A stretch of DNA of 64,000 nucleotides from Streptomyces guryensis (GCF_021261325.1 NZ_JAJSBI010000004.1:186001-250000); one strand, 5' to 3'; counted from the first letter of the stretch, positions 41,940 through 51,766 are shown. A program made the numbers and translations. The notes: generated from the letters alone by a model not told the origin.

Positions 41940-42075
41940 TTCAGCCCGTCCGGCTCTGTCTCTCCAGCCCGTCCGGCGTTTGAGGACGAGGCCGTCCAGG
42001 CCGAAACCGGGGGTCTGGGGGGCGCAGCCCCCCAGGGACGGGAATGGGCAGGGGCGGCGGGGGCGAAAAACCCGC
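41940..42075. repeat. Dispersed Streptomyces intergenic repeat (CAGCCCGTCCGGCGTTTGAGGA type)
   Basis: The region contains two copies of CAGCCCGTCCGGC (about 41943 and 41970), then GTTTGAGGACGAGGCCGTC, GGGGTCTGGGGGGCGCAGCC and GGGAATGGGCAGGGGCGGCG. I recognise this order of blocks as a repeat that recurs between genes in many Streptomyces genomes. It sits between convergent genes and carries the hairpin listed next. Confidence 0.65.
42015..42035. terminator. Hairpin within the intergenic repeat
   Basis: CTGGGGGGC, loop GCA, GCCCCCCAG: a perfect 9-bp stem between the convergent bL37-like and membrane protein genes. It may act as a bidirectional terminator. Confidence 0.55.
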
Positions 42076-42097
42076 CGCAACCCCAACGGCACCGCAC

Positions 42098-42793
42098 CTA
42101 CGCCATCGGCTCCCCATAGGGATCCTTGGGAACACCCCCGTGTTCCTGATACGGCTCCGGATCCCGAGGCCCGAACAACGCCGTCAGCCCGAGATGCACC
42201 ACCAGCGCAGCCAACGGCCACGCCAGCAACGCCCCCTTCGCCCCGAGCTTCAGCGGCGCGGAGAACGTGACCCCCTTGCCCACCTGCTTCGCATGAGCGA
42301 TCACATCCTGCGAGGGCCCAAGCCGCACCCCGAGCTTCCAGGCCAGCAACGACGCGAGCAGCCCCCCGACCCCCAGCGCCACAGCCAACGGCACACCCCC
42401 GCGCCGCCGCCAGAAGAAGACCCCGAGGGCACTCACCGCACCGAAGGCCACCGCGAGCAGCGTGAACGTTCCGTCCACCCCGATCGCCTGCTCCCCCTCG
42501 CTGTCGGAGAGATAGACGACCCAGCTCTTGTCGACCACGTCACCGACGAGCGGCACATGCGGCGCCAGCCACCACCACAGCACCCCGAGCAGTACACCCG
42601 CGACCGCCACCGCCACCGTGACCACGGCGGCCTCGCGCAATTCGGTCTTCATTCCGGGCCCGTCCTGTCCGTACGTGCCGTCCCATACGGCGTCATGCGC
42701 CACAGGAGCCACGTACCCGGCAGCCGGGGGCTGCCACGCATCCTGCGAGGACTGTTCATGCGGCGGCGGAGGCGGAGTCAACGGTGCGGTCAC
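42098..42793 (-). CDS. Membrane protein, DUF2567-like
   Basis: 231 residues. A proline-rich cytosolic N terminus (TAPLTPPPPPHEQ) is followed by four hydrophobic helices (AAVVTVAVAVAGVLLGVLWW, TFTLLAVAFGAVSALGVFFW, VPLAVALGVGGLLASLLAW and one near the C terminus). The family assignment is tentative. It is downstream of the ABC permease gene, 34 bases away, so it may belong to that transcript. Confidence 0.7.
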   Translation of the reverse strand: MTAPLTPPPPPHEQSSQDAWQPPAAGYVAPVAHDAVWDGTYGQDGPGMKTELREAAVVTVAVAVAGVLLGVLWWWLAPHVPLVGDVVDKSWVVYLSDSEGEQAIGVDGTFTLLAVAFGAVSALGVFFWRRRGGVPLAVALGVGGLLASLLAWKLGVRLGPSQDVIAHAKQVGKGVTFSAPLKLGAKGALLAWPLAALVVHLGLTALFGPRDPEPYQEHGGVPKDPYGEPMA

Positions 42794-42827
42794 CCTGCCA
42801 TCGTGCCAGGCCCGTCTGTGCGGCGCG

Positions 42828-43649
42828 TCACCGGACGGCCGCCCGACGGTACGCCCAGGTGGCGACGGCCAGCGAGATCACGCCCACTCCGGCGCACACG
42901 GCGAGGTCCCCGACCACGAAGGCCCAGTCGGGATGCGCCCCGAAGGTCCGTGCGAAGGCCTCGACGCCGTATGTCGACGGCAGCAGATCCCGTGCGAGCC
43001 GGACGACCTCGGGCATCCTGTCGGCCGGCAGCACCCCGAGCAGCAGGGCCGCGGACATGCCCAACTGGCCGAGCAGGGTGGCCAGTTCGGGCCGCGGCGC
43101 GAGCAGTCCCAGCGCCGCGCCCAGTCCGGCCAGGGCCGCCCCCGCCAGCGGAATCACCGCGGCGAGCACCCACAGATGCGCCAGCGGCAGCCCGAACAGC
43201 ACGCACCCGAACACCGCCGTGACCACGGCCCCGGGCACGGTGAAGGACGCATACGCCCCGGCCGCCCCCAGCACCACGGCCGCAGGCGGCACCGGCAGCG
43301 TCGCGTAGTGGTCGAGCCCGCCGCTGGCCCGCAGCTGCCCGAAGTACTGCGCAAGCAGATTCAGCGCGACGAACGCCACCACGAGCACCGACGCCCCGGC
43401 CACCACCGACTCGGCCTCACCGCCGCCGTCCACGACCCCGCGCATCAGGATCATGATCCCGATCGACTGGAAGGTCGCCACGAACAGCAGCGGAATCCGG
43501 GCCACCCGCGCGCGCGAGAGCTGCGCCCGGTACATGGCCACGAGGGCAGGCCACATCCGCGCCCGAGGCCCGAGCTCGGCCGCTCCGCGGTCGGCCTCCT
43601 CCGCGGCCAGGGCACCGCCCGGCAGAACATCGGCGGGTACGACACTCAC
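42828..43649 (-). CDS. ABC-2 type transporter permease
   Basis: 273 residues from GTG 43649 with GGGAG upstream. Six or so hydrophobic helices, including LLFVATFQSIGIMILMRG, VLVVAFVALNLLAQYFGQL and VVLGAAGAYASFTVPGAVV. Together with the following ATPase gene product it would form an exporter. Substrate is unknown. Confidence 0.88.
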   Translation of the reverse strand: MSVVPADVLPGGALAAEEADRGAAELGPRARMWPALVAMYRAQLSRARVARIPLLFVATFQSIGIMILMRGVVDGGGEAESVVAGASVLVVAFVALNLLAQYFGQLRASGGLDHYATLPVPPAAVVLGAAGAYASFTVPGAVVTAVFGCVLFGLPLAHLWVLAAVIPLAGAALAGLGAALGLLAPRPELATLLGQLGMSAALLLGVLPADRMPEVVRLARDLLPSTYGVEAFARTFGAHPDWAFVVGDLAVCAGVGVISLAVATWAYRRAAVR

Positions 43650-43767
43650 GTCGCGCTGCTCCCTTTCACACTCGGGCCCACGGAGCCGGGGCCCACCGGG
43701 GCGATCGCCCTCTCCCGTAGGGACCATACGGCTGCGGCGGCCCGCGCACTCACACCGGTGACGACGC

Positions 43768-44787
43768 TCATGCCTTCACCAGCCCCTGCTGCGCGGCGCC
43801 GCCCAGCGCCAGGTACACGTCCTCCAGGCTGGGCGTGGCCAGCGTGAAGTCGTCGAGCGCGACGAAGGCGCTGCCGCCGGTGACGGTGGCGACGACCGCG
43901 CGTGCCTCCTCGGGGGCGAGCCTGAGCGTCCAGCGGCGCCCGGCCTCGGTGGCCCGCTCACGCAGAGCAGCCACCTCGGGAACGTGCAGCGGCGCACTCT
44001 CGCGCCACACCAGCTCGACGCGGACCTCCCCGGCGACCTGCTCCTTGAGCCCGGCGGGGGTGTCGCAGGCGATGACCCGTCCCTGGTCGAGGACGGCGAC
44101 CCGGTCGAGGACGGTCTCGGCCTCGATGACGTTGTGGGTGACCAGCAGCACGGTCGTCCCGCGCTCGGCCCGCCGCCGGTCCACGGCCGCCCACACCGCC
44201 CGCCGGGCCACCGGATCCATCCCGGTGGTGGGCTCGTCGAGCACCAGCAGGGGCCGCTCCCCGACCAGCGCGGCGGCGAGACACGCCAGCCGCCGCTGCC
44301 CGCCGGACAGCTTCTTCAGCGGCCGTCCGGCGATGGCCGTGAGCCCCAGCTCCTCGAGTACGGCGTCCCGCTCGTCCCGTGCCTGCCGGGCCTCCAGCCC
44401 GCGCAGCCGCCCGGTCGTCTCGGCGGCGAGGGACACGGTGAGTTCGTCGAGGGCGCTCGACTCCTGCCCCAGGTAGGCGAGGATGCGTGCGGCCCGCTCC
44501 GGGTGCCGCACGATGTCGTGCCCGAGGATCTCGACGCGGCCCGCGTCGGGCCGCATCAGCCCGGTCAGCTGGCGCACGAGAGTGGACTTGCCGGCACCGT
44601 TCGGCCCGAGGAGACCGAAGATCTCACCGCGCCGGATGTCGAGGCGCACGTCGTCGGTGGCCCGCACCGCGGGCGTCCCCGGCGCACCCCGCCGCCCCCG
44701 CACCGCCGGATAGGTCTTGGTCAGTCCGCGCACCGCGCACACGACATCCCCACCGTGCCGAAGTGCCTGTGCCGCGCGCGTACTCAC
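43768..44787 (-). CDS. ABC transporter ATP-binding protein
   Basis: 339 residues from GTG 44787; an ATG at 44850 after GGGGG is a possible earlier start. Walker A GLLGPNGAGKST, signature LSGGQRRLACLAAAL, Walker B LLVLDEPTTGMD and the H-loop LLVTHN are all present. A C-terminal extension of about 90 residues is typical of drug or antibiotic exporters. It precedes the permease gene. Confidence 0.93.
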   Translation of the reverse strand: MSTRAAQALRHGGDVVCAVRGLTKTYPAVRGRRGAPGTPAVRATDDVRLDIRRGEIFGLLGPNGAGKSTLVRQLTGLMRPDAGRVEILGHDIVRHPERAARILAYLGQESSALDELTVSLAAETTGRLRGLEARQARDERDAVLEELGLTAIAGRPLKKLSGGQRRLACLAAALVGERPLLVLDEPTTGMDPVARRAVWAAVDRRRAERGTTVLLVTHNVIEAETVLDRVAVLDQGRVIACDTPAGLKEQVAGEVRVELVWRESAPLHVPEVAALRERATEAGRRWTLRLAPEEARAVVATVTGGSAFVALDDFTLATPSLEDVYLALGGAAQQGLVKA

Positions 44788-44888
44788 AAGGGACGAGGGT
44801 ACGGGGTCCGCAGGCCCCGCCCGCTCTCGGGTTGGTCCATAACGGCACATCCCCCGGTAAAGAGCGCCGTCAGCACACCGGTGAGGAA

Positions 44889-46109
44889 CTACTCACCCAC
44901 GGGAGCGTGCTCGGCGGCCGTCCGCACGTCGATCTCCCTCCAGAAGCCGGCCCGGATCGCATACCGGTCGTGCTCGTCGATCTGGTCGTCCTTGTGCGCG
45001 AGCAGCCCGAACCGGGCGGCATAGCGCAGCAGCTCCCCGTCGATGCGGTGCGGGACGCGCGGGTACATCCCGGACAGCTTCTGCAGATGGCTCTGGTCGC
45101 CCAGGCGCTCCATCCACCGCCGCGCGAACACCTGCCCGACCTCGTACGGGTCGCCGCCGACCGTGGTGATGTCCTCCTCGCGGTCGGCCCACCGCTGCTC
45201 CGCCGTGGTCAGCTGGGCCAGCGTCGGCATCGAGGCGGCATCGGGCGGCTCGGCCGTGGGCCGGTCGACCCAGCCCTTGTCGGAGGACCAGCGCAGGGTC
45301 GCGTTCGCGGGAGGCTGGGCCGGCTGCACCCCGGGGGCGCGCAGCGCGGCCAGGTCCTTCGGGGTGGGCACGCCCTTGGGCGCCGGCACCCGCTCCTGCG
45401 TGCCGTTCTCGGAGCGGGCCGCGGAGGCGTGCTCGCCCTCCTCGGCACTCCGCTCGGCCGCAGCGGCGAGCGCGGACTCCGGCAGCGGCGCGGAGAGGAT
45501 CGCTGCGATCTCGGGCCGCGGCACGGGCGGCGGAGCGCAGATCCCGCCGAGCTCCTTGGCCCGTACGGCCTTGGTGATCCATGTACGGTCCAGGACGCGC
45601 CGCTCGTCGGCCTCGGCGACCAGGTCCTCGGACTGGTTGTAGTCCCCGTCGGCGGCCTGCACGGCCCACAGGTGTACGGCGACCCCGTGCTCCTTGGCGG
45701 CCATCATGCCCGGCAGCAGATCTCCGTCGCCGGTGACCAGGACGATGTCGGAGCAGGCGCGGTTGCGGGCCAGCTCGGTGAGCTCGGCGTGCATGGCGGC
45801 GTCGACGCCCTTCTGCGCCCAGCGTCCGTCGCTGCGGGTCAGGGCGCCGAGCCGGACGGTGACCCGGGGCATCACGCGCAGCCTGCGGTGCTCGGGCTGC
45901 GGGACGCGGTCGGGGGCGCCGTCGAACCAGTAGATGCGCAGCAGCGGCCGTTCCGTCTCGGACTCGGCGCGTTCACGCAGGGCCTGGATGAGGGCGGCGT
46001 GATCGACGGTGATGCGGGATCGTGAGGGCTCCCCGGCGAGGAGACTGGCGGCGGCCCCCAGCAGATACCCGGCGTCCACCAGGACGATGCAGCGGTCCAC
46101 GCGATCCAC
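44889..46109 (-). CDS. NYN domain protein (PIN-like ribonuclease fold)
   Basis: 406 residues from GTG 46109; GTG 46100 is also possible. The N-terminal 180 residues form a NYN/LabA-like domain with acidic residues expected for metal-dependent RNA cleavage: CIVLVDAGYLLG (Asp), KGVDAAMHAELTELA and IVLVTGDGDLLPGMMAAKEHG. A Pro/Ala-rich linker leads to a second domain near the C terminus (QVFARRWMERLGDQSHLQKL, GELLRYAARFGLLA), perhaps an OST-HTH/LOTUS-like or winged module. Probably an RNA-processing protein. Confidence 0.85.
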   Translation of the reverse strand: MDRVDRCIVLVDAGYLLGAAASLLAGEPSRSRITVDHAALIQALRERAESETERPLLRIYWFDGAPDRVPQPEHRRLRVMPRVTVRLGALTRSDGRWAQKGVDAAMHAELTELARNRACSDIVLVTGDGDLLPGMMAAKEHGVAVHLWAVQAADGDYNQSEDLVAEADERRVLDRTWITKAVRAKELGGICAPPPVPRPEIAAILSAPLPESALAAAAERSAEEGEHASAARSENGTQERVPAPKGVPTPKDLAALRAPGVQPAQPPANATLRWSSDKGWVDRPTAEPPDAASMPTLAQLTTAEQRWADREEDITTVGGDPYEVGQVFARRWMERLGDQSHLQKLSGMYPRVPHRIDGELLRYAARFGLLAHKDDQIDEHDRYAIRAGFWREIDVRTAAEHAPVGE

Positions 46110-46334
46110 CCTCTTTCCGGGAGGTTTGCTTCGGGCTTCCTTCGAGTCTGCCCGACTGCGCGGGGGTTAACGGCCCGAACTCGATCTTCGGCGTGGCGTT
46201 TCGGGTCGCGCCCAGCGTCCTTGCGCTCCGAGATGCCCTGTCACAGACGGTAATTATCCGAAATGCGCTCGTTGTCAGCCTATGTGAATCTGGTCGCGGC
46301 CCTGGCCCCTAGATCCCCCACAGGAGGCAGAACC

Positions 46335-46499
46335 ATGGCCAAGAACAAGAACCGTGAGCGAAAGCAGCCGCAGACCGAGCGCGCCCAGCAGACGCCCCAG
46401 CACTCCTCGATGGAGTCGCAGGCCGAGCAGCGCCTGAGTCAGGCGACGCCTGGTGACATGGCGCGCAAGGGCAAGCAGAAGCGCTTCGGTCACAACTGA
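46335..46499 (+). CDS. Small basic conserved protein (54 aa)
   Basis: 54 residues from ATG 46335 with an ideal GGAGGC Shine-Dalgarno eight bases away. Very hydrophilic (AKNKNRERKQPQTERAQQ ... ARKGKQKRFGHN). No family recognised, though similar short lysine-rich peptides are common in Streptomyces. A strong terminator follows. Confidence 0.8.
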   Translation: MAKNKNRERKQPQTERAQQTPQHSSMESQAEQRLSQATPGDMARKGKQKRFGHN

Positions 46500-46553
46500 C
46501 CGGCTCACAACTGACATCTTCATAACGGGTTGTTGAGACCCAGGCACACAGAG

Positions 46554-46581
46554 GGGCGCACCCGGCTCACCGGGTGCGCCC
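46554..46581. terminator. Bidirectional hairpin terminator before dnaE
   Basis: GGGCGCACCCGG, loop CTCA, CCGGGTGCGCCC: a perfect 12-bp stem followed by CTTCGT, between the small basic gene and the convergent dnaE. Confidence 0.85.
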
Positions 46582-46618
46582 TTCGTCCTCGGCTCGTCCG
46601 CCTGCGTGTGTACGTCGC

Positions 46619-49600
46619 TCAGCCGGCCAGGCAGGACGGTCCGAGCAGCACCTTCAGGTCGCCGAAGAGCGCCGGGTCCGGCTTGACGCGGTGCCGGTCC
46701 AGGCGCAGGACGGTGGTCCTGGTCGGGCCCTGGAGCTTGATGCGGACCTCGCTGTCGCCCTTGTGGTGGCTGAGGATCTCGCCGAGGCGGCTGACCATCG
46801 GCGGGGTGACCCTCGTTGCCGGGATGGTGAGGATCACGGGGGCGTTGGTGCCCGCGTTGGACAGGTCAGGGACCTGGAGTTCCATCGCCACCAGCCGCGG
46901 CACGTCCTCCCTCTTGTCGAGGCGGCCCTTGACGAACACGACGGCGTCCTCGACGAGTTGGGTCGACACCAGCTGGTAGGTCGCCGGGAAGAACATGCAC
47001 TCGATGGAGCCCGCGAGGTCCTCGACGGTGGCGATCGCCCAGGCGTTGCCCTGCTTGGTCATCTTGCGCTGCAGGCCCGAGATGATGCCGCCGATGGTGA
47101 CGACCGCGCCGTCCGCGTGCTCACCGCCGGTGAGCTGGGAGATGCCCGCGTCGGCCTTGTCGGACAGCACGTGCTCCAGGCCGAAGAGCGGGTGGTCGGA
47201 GACGTACAGACCGAGCATCTCCCGCTCCTGGGCGAGCAGATAGGTCTTGTCCCACTCGTCGGTGGTGAACTCCACGTCGAGTCCAAAGCCTGGCTCGTCG
47301 CTCTCCTCCTCGCCCATGCCGCCGAAGAGGTCGAACTGGCCCTCGGCCTCCTTGCGCTTGACCGCGACCACGTTGTCGATCATCGGCTCGAAGTGCGCGG
47401 TCAGGCCCTTGCGGGTGTGCCCCAGTGTGTCGAACGCGCCCGCCTTGATCAGCGACTCAGTGGTGCGCTTGTTGCACGCGACCGCCTCGACCTTGTCGAG
47501 GTAGTCGGGGAAGGAGGCGTACTTGCCCTTGGCCTGGCGGCTCTTGATGATCGACTCGACCACGTTGGTGCCGACGTTGCGCACGGCTTCGAGGCCGAAG
47601 AGGATCACGTCGTCACCCTGGGCGGCGAAGTTGTGCACCGACTCGTTGACGTTCGGCGGGAGCACCTTGATGCCCATGCGGCGGCACTCGTTGAGGTAGA
47701 CGGCCGACTTGTCCTTGTCGTCCTTGACGGAGGTCAGCAGCGCGGCCATGTACTCGGCGGGGTAGTTCGCCTTGAGGTATGCCGTCCAGTACGAGACCAG
47801 GCCGTACGCGGCCGAGTGCGCCTTGTTGAAGGCGTATCCGGCGAAGGGGACCAGCACGTCCCACAGGGCCTGGATGGCCTCGTCGCTGTAGCCGTTCTTC
47901 TGGGCGCCGGCCTGGAAGATGGTGAAGTTCTTCGCCAGTTCGTCGGGCTTCTTCTTGCCCATCACGCGGCGCAGGATGTCGGCCTCGCCGAGCGAGTAGC
48001 CCGCGATGATCTGGGCGGCCTTCTGCACCTGCTCCTGGTAGACGATCAGGCCGTAGGTGACGGCCAGGACCTCTTGGAGGGGCTCCTCCAGCTCCTTGTG
48101 GATCGGGGTGATCTCCTGGAGCTTGTTCTTGCGCAGCGCGTAGTTGGTGTGTGAGTCCATGCCCATCGGGCCGGGACGGTAGAGCGCGGAGACGGCGGAG
48201 ATGTCTTCGAAGTTGTCGGGCTTCATCAGGCGCAGCAGCGAGCGCATGGGGCCGCCGTCGAACTGGAAGACGCCGAGGGTCTCGCCGCGCTGGAGCAGTT
48301 CGAAGGTCGTCGGGTCGTCCAGCGGGAGGCTCAGCAGCTCCAGGTCGATGCCCTTGTTGGACTTCACCATCTTGACGGCGTCGTCCATGATCGTCAGGTT
48401 GCGCAGGCCGAGGAAGTCCATCTTCAGCAGGCCGAGCGACTCGCAGCTCGGGTAGTCCCACTGTGTGATGGTCACGCCGTCGGTGTGCCGGACCCACACG
48501 GGCACGTGCTCGGTGATGGTCTCGCTGGACATGATCACGCCGGCGGCGTGCACGCCCATCTGCCGGACCAGGCCCTCGACGCCCTTGGCGGTGTCGATGA
48601 CCTTCTTCACGTCGGGCTCGTTCTCGTACATCCCGCGGACCTCGCCCGCCTCCGAGTACCGGGGGTGCGAGGGATCGGTGATGCCGTTGAGGTCGATGCC
48701 CTTGCCGAGGACGTCGGCGGGCATGGCCTTGGTGATGCGGTCGCCCATCGCGTACGGGTAGCCCAGCACGCGCGCGGAGTCCTTGATCGCGTTCTTGGCC
48801 TTGATCTTGCCGTACGTGCCGATCATGGCGACCTTGTCGGCGCCGTACTTCTCGGTCACGTACCTGATCACCTCGACGCGCCTGCGCTCGTCGAAGTCGA
48901 TGTCGACGTCGGGCATGGAGACGCGCTCGGGGTTGAGGAACCGCTCGAAGATCAGGCCGTGCGGGATCGGGTCGAGGTCGGTGATGCCCATGGCGTAGGC
49001 GACGATCGAGCCGGCCGCGGAGCCTCGGCCGGGGCCGACCGCGATGCCGTTGTTCTTGGCCCACATGATGAAGTCGGCGACGACGAGGAAGTAGCCCGGG
49101 AACCCCATCTGGATGATGACGTCCATCTCGTACTCGACCTGGCGCTGGCGGTCCTCGGGGATGCCGCCGGGGAAGCGGCGCTCCATGCCGCGGCGGACCT
49201 CCTCCTTGAACCAGGTGACCTCGGTGTAGCCCTCGGGGATGTCGAACTTCGGCATGAGGTTCTTGGCCTCGAACATGCCGGTGGTGTCGACCATCTCGGC
49301 GATCAGGAGGGTGTTGGCGCAGCCCTCCTGCCAGGCGTCCGAGGAGTCGATGGCGTACATCTCCTCCGTGGACTTCAGGTAGTAGCCGGTGCCGTCGAAC
49401 TTGAAGCGGTCCGGGTCGGAGAGGTTCTTGCCGGTCTGGATGCACAGCAGGGCGTCGTGGGCGGTCGCCTCGTGCGCGTACGTGTAGTGCGAGTCGTTGG
49501 TGACCAGCGGGGGGATGCCGAGCTTCTTGCCGATCTCCAGGAGGCCGTCGCGGACCCGGTGCTCGATCTCGATGCCGTGGTCCATCAGCTCCAGGAAGTA

Positions 49601-50158
49601 GCGGTCCTTGCCGAAGATGTCCTGGTAGTCGGCGGCCGCCTTCAGTGCCTCGTCGTACTGGCCGAGGCGCAGCCGCGTCTGGAGCTCGCCGGAGGGGCAG
49701 CCGGTGGAGGCGACGATCCCCTCGGACCACTGGGAGATCGTCTCCTTGTCCATCCGGGGCCACTTCTGCAGCCAGCCCTCGGCGTAGGCGTCGGAGGAGA
49801 GCCGGAAGAGGTTGTGCAGACCGGTGGAGTTCACGGCCCACATCGTCTTGTGGGTGTAACCACCCGAACCGGAGACGTCGTCCCGCTTCTGGTGCGGCTG
49901 GCCCCACTGGATCTTGCGCTTGTTGCGCCGCGACTCCGGGGCGACATACGCCTCGATACCGATGATCGGGGTGACCCCGGCCTTCTTCGCGGAATGGAAG
50001 AAGTCGTACGCCCCGTGGAGGTTGCCGTGGTCGGACATGGCGATATGGGTCATGCCCATCTCGTTGCAGGCGTCGAACATGTCCTTCAGCCGCGCGGCAC
50101 CGTCCAGCAGCGAGTACTGGGTGTGGACGTGCAGGTGCGTGAACGGCGGCTTTGACAC
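46619..50158 (-). CDS. dnaE: DNA polymerase III alpha subunit
   Basis: 1179 residues, the essential replicative polymerase (DnaE1 type). The N-terminal PHP domain starts THLHVHTQYSLLDGAARL. The palm has the catalytic acidic cluster in PDVDIDFDERRR, preceded by VGPGRGSAAGSIVAY, with the fingers and beta-clamp-binding parts following. The C-terminal OB and tau-binding region begins near GGIISGLQRKMTKQG. The GTG start follows GGAGG by seven bases. It appears to be transcribed alone. Confidence 0.98.
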   Translation of the reverse strand: MSKPPFTHLHVHTQYSLLDGAARLKDMFDACNEMGMTHIAMSDHGNLHGAYDFFHSAKKAGVTPIIGIEAYVAPESRRNKRKIQWGQPHQKRDDVSGSGGYTHKTMWAVNSTGLHNLFRLSSDAYAEGWLQKWPRMDKETISQWSEGIVASTGCPSGELQTRLRLGQYDEALKAAADYQDIFGKDRYFLELMDHGIEIEHRVRDGLLEIGKKLGIPPLVTNDSHYTYAHEATAHDALLCIQTGKNLSDPDRFKFDGTGYYLKSTEEMYAIDSSDAWQEGCANTLLIAEMVDTTGMFEAKNLMPKFDIPEGYTEVTWFKEEVRRGMERRFPGGIPEDRQRQVEYEMDVIIQMGFPGYFLVVADFIMWAKNNGIAVGPGRGSAAGSIVAYAMGITDLDPIPHGLIFERFLNPERVSMPDVDIDFDERRRVEVIRYVTEKYGADKVAMIGTYGKIKAKNAIKDSARVLGYPYAMGDRITKAMPADVLGKGIDLNGITDPSHPRYSEAGEVRGMYENEPDVKKVIDTAKGVEGLVRQMGVHAAGVIMSSETITEHVPVWVRHTDGVTITQWDYPSCESLGLLKMDFLGLRNLTIMDDAVKMVKSNKGIDLELLSLPLDDPTTFELLQRGETLGVFQFDGGPMRSLLRLMKPDNFEDISAVSALYRPGPMGMDSHTNYALRKNKLQEITPIHKELEEPLQEVLAVTYGLIVYQEQVQKAAQIIAGYSLGEADILRRVMGKKKPDELAKNFTIFQAGAQKNGYSDEAIQALWDVLVPFAGYAFNKAHSAAYGLVSYWTAYLKANYPAEYMAALLTSVKDDKDKSAVYLNECRRMGIKVLPPNVNESVHNFAAQGDDVILFGLEAVRNVGTNVVESIIKSRQAKGKYASFPDYLDKVEAVACNKRTTESLIKAGAFDTLGHTRKGLTAHFEPMIDNVVAVKRKEAEGQFDLFGGMGEEESDEPGFGLDVEFTTDEWDKTYLLAQEREMLGLYVSDHPLFGLEHVLSDKADAGISQLTGGEHADGAVVTIGGIISGLQRKMTKQGNAWAIATVEDLAGSIECMFFPATYQLVSTQLVEDAVVFVKGRLDKREDVPRLVAMELQVPDLSNAGTNAPVILTIPATRVTPPMVSRLGEILSHHKGDSEVRIKLQGPTRTTVLRLDRHRVKPDPALFGDLKVLLGPSCLAG

Positions 50159-50362
50159 GGTCGGGCCTCCAAGGGAAACGCTGGACGACGGGCTGGCGGA
50201 CAGTCCTGGGGTCAGCGTCGAAGTCTATGCCTCGGGACTGACAATCCGGGCGCTGCCCCGCGTACCTTCACTGCGAGGATCGCGGGCACTTCCGCGCACC
50301 CTCGGCCGTTGGAAAAACAGAAACGCCGTCGTACACATCCATGCACCAGGAGGCACCCCGCG

Positions 50363-51688
50363 ATGTCGGTTCCCCAGCTCAACGACGAGCAGCGCGGCGA
50401 GGAGATCCTCGCCGTCTTCGACACCGCCTTCGGCCGGCTCCTGGCCGCCGACCCGGCAGCGTTCCGCGTGAAGTTCCGGAAGATGGCGGCCTCGGCCTTC
50501 GCCTTCTACCGGGGTACGGCGTGCCTCTTCTACCACGACCTGGACGCCGAGAAGCGGGGCGGCCCGTACCTCGACGAGCGCACCTCGCGCGTGTGGATCC
50601 ACGGCGATCTGCACGCGGAGAACTTCGGCACGTACATGGACGCGAACGGCCGTCTGATCTTCAACGTCAACGACTTCGACGAGGCGTACGTCGGCCCCTT
50701 CACCTGGGACCTGAAGCGGTTCTCCGCCTCCATCGCCCTCATCGGGTACGCGAAGGCGCTCGCCGACGACCAGATCACCGAGCTGGTCGAGGTGTACGCG
50801 GGCGCGTACCGCGAGCGCATCCACGCCCTGGCGACCGGCGCGAAGAGCGACGAGGTGCCTCCGTTCACGCTGGACACCGCGCAGGGGCCGCTCCTGGACG
50901 CCCTGCGTGACGCGCGCTCTCTGACCCGCTTCGGGCTGCTGGACTCCATGACGGAGATCCGCGACTTCGAGCGGCGCTTCGCGCCCGGCGGCGGCTCGAT
51001 CGAGCTGGACGCCGCGACCCGCTACAAGGTCCTCGCCGCCTTCGACGGCTATCTGGAGACGCTGCCGGACGCCTCCCTGGCCCGCCCGGACTCGTACCGG
51101 GTGAAGGACGTGGTCGGGCGCCGGGGCATCGGCATCGGGTCGGCCGGCCTGCCGTCGTACAACATCCTTCTGGAGGGCCACAGCGACGCCCTGGAGAACG
51201 ATGTGGTGATCTACATCAAGCAGGCCCAGACCCCGGCCGTCTCCCGGCACATCACCGACCCGGCGATCCGCGACTACTTCCAGCACGAGGGCCACCGCAC
51301 GGTGATCTCGCAGCGCGCCCTGCAGGCGCACGCCGACCCGTGGCTGGGCTGGACCGAGCTGGACGGCTCGGGGCAGCTGGTCGCCGAGGTGTCACCGTAC
51401 GCCGTCGACCTCGACTGGGGCGACATCGACGACCCGGAGGAGATCGCGGCCGTCGTCGCCGACCTGGGCCGGGCCACGGCCACCATGCACGCGGCGGCGG
51501 ACGACCAGTCCGGCGAGTCCCTGGTGCCGTTCTCCACCGAGCGGGCCATCGACGCGGCGATCGCCGCCGACGAGGACGGCTTCGCGGGCGTGCTGACCGA
51601 CTTCGCGCACAGCTACGGCGCACGCGCGCGTGCCGACCACCAGACCTTCGTGGACCTGTTCCGCAACGGCCGGATCCCGGGGCTCTAA
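50363..51688 (+). CDS. DUF2252 family protein
   Basis: 441 residues from ATG 50363 with AGGAGG nine bases upstream. Kinase-like fold segments are visible: RVWIHGDLHAENFGTYMD, FNVNDFDEAYVGPFTWDLKR and an LEGHSDALENDVVIYIKQA strand. The HGDLHxENFG/NDFDE pair resembles the catalytic and Mg2+ motifs of aminoglycoside phosphotransferase-like enzymes, so it may be a small-molecule or protein kinase; the substrate is unknown. Confidence 0.88.
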   Translation: MSVPQLNDEQRGEEILAVFDTAFGRLLAADPAAFRVKFRKMAASAFAFYRGTACLFYHDLDAEKRGGPYLDERTSRVWIHGDLHAENFGTYMDANGRLIFNVNDFDEAYVGPFTWDLKRFSASIALIGYAKALADDQITELVEVYAGAYRERIHALATGAKSDEVPPFTLDTAQGPLLDALRDARSLTRFGLLDSMTEIRDFERRFAPGGGSIELDAATRYKVLAAFDGYLETLPDASLARPDSYRVKDVVGRRGIGIGSAGLPSYNILLEGHSDALENDVVIYIKQAQTPAVSRHITDPAIRDYFQHEGHRTVISQRALQAHADPWLGWTELDGSGQLVAEVSPYAVDLDWGDIDDPEEIAAVVADLGRATATMHAAADDQSGESLVPFSTERAIDAAIAADEDGFAGVLTDFAHSYGARARADHQTFVDLFRNGRIPGL

Positions 51689-51766
51689 CGGTCTGCTCTC
51701 GGTCCGCTGTCTCACAGGGCACTTTTAGGGGTCCCTTACAGGGCCGCGTGACAGACTCTCCACGCA

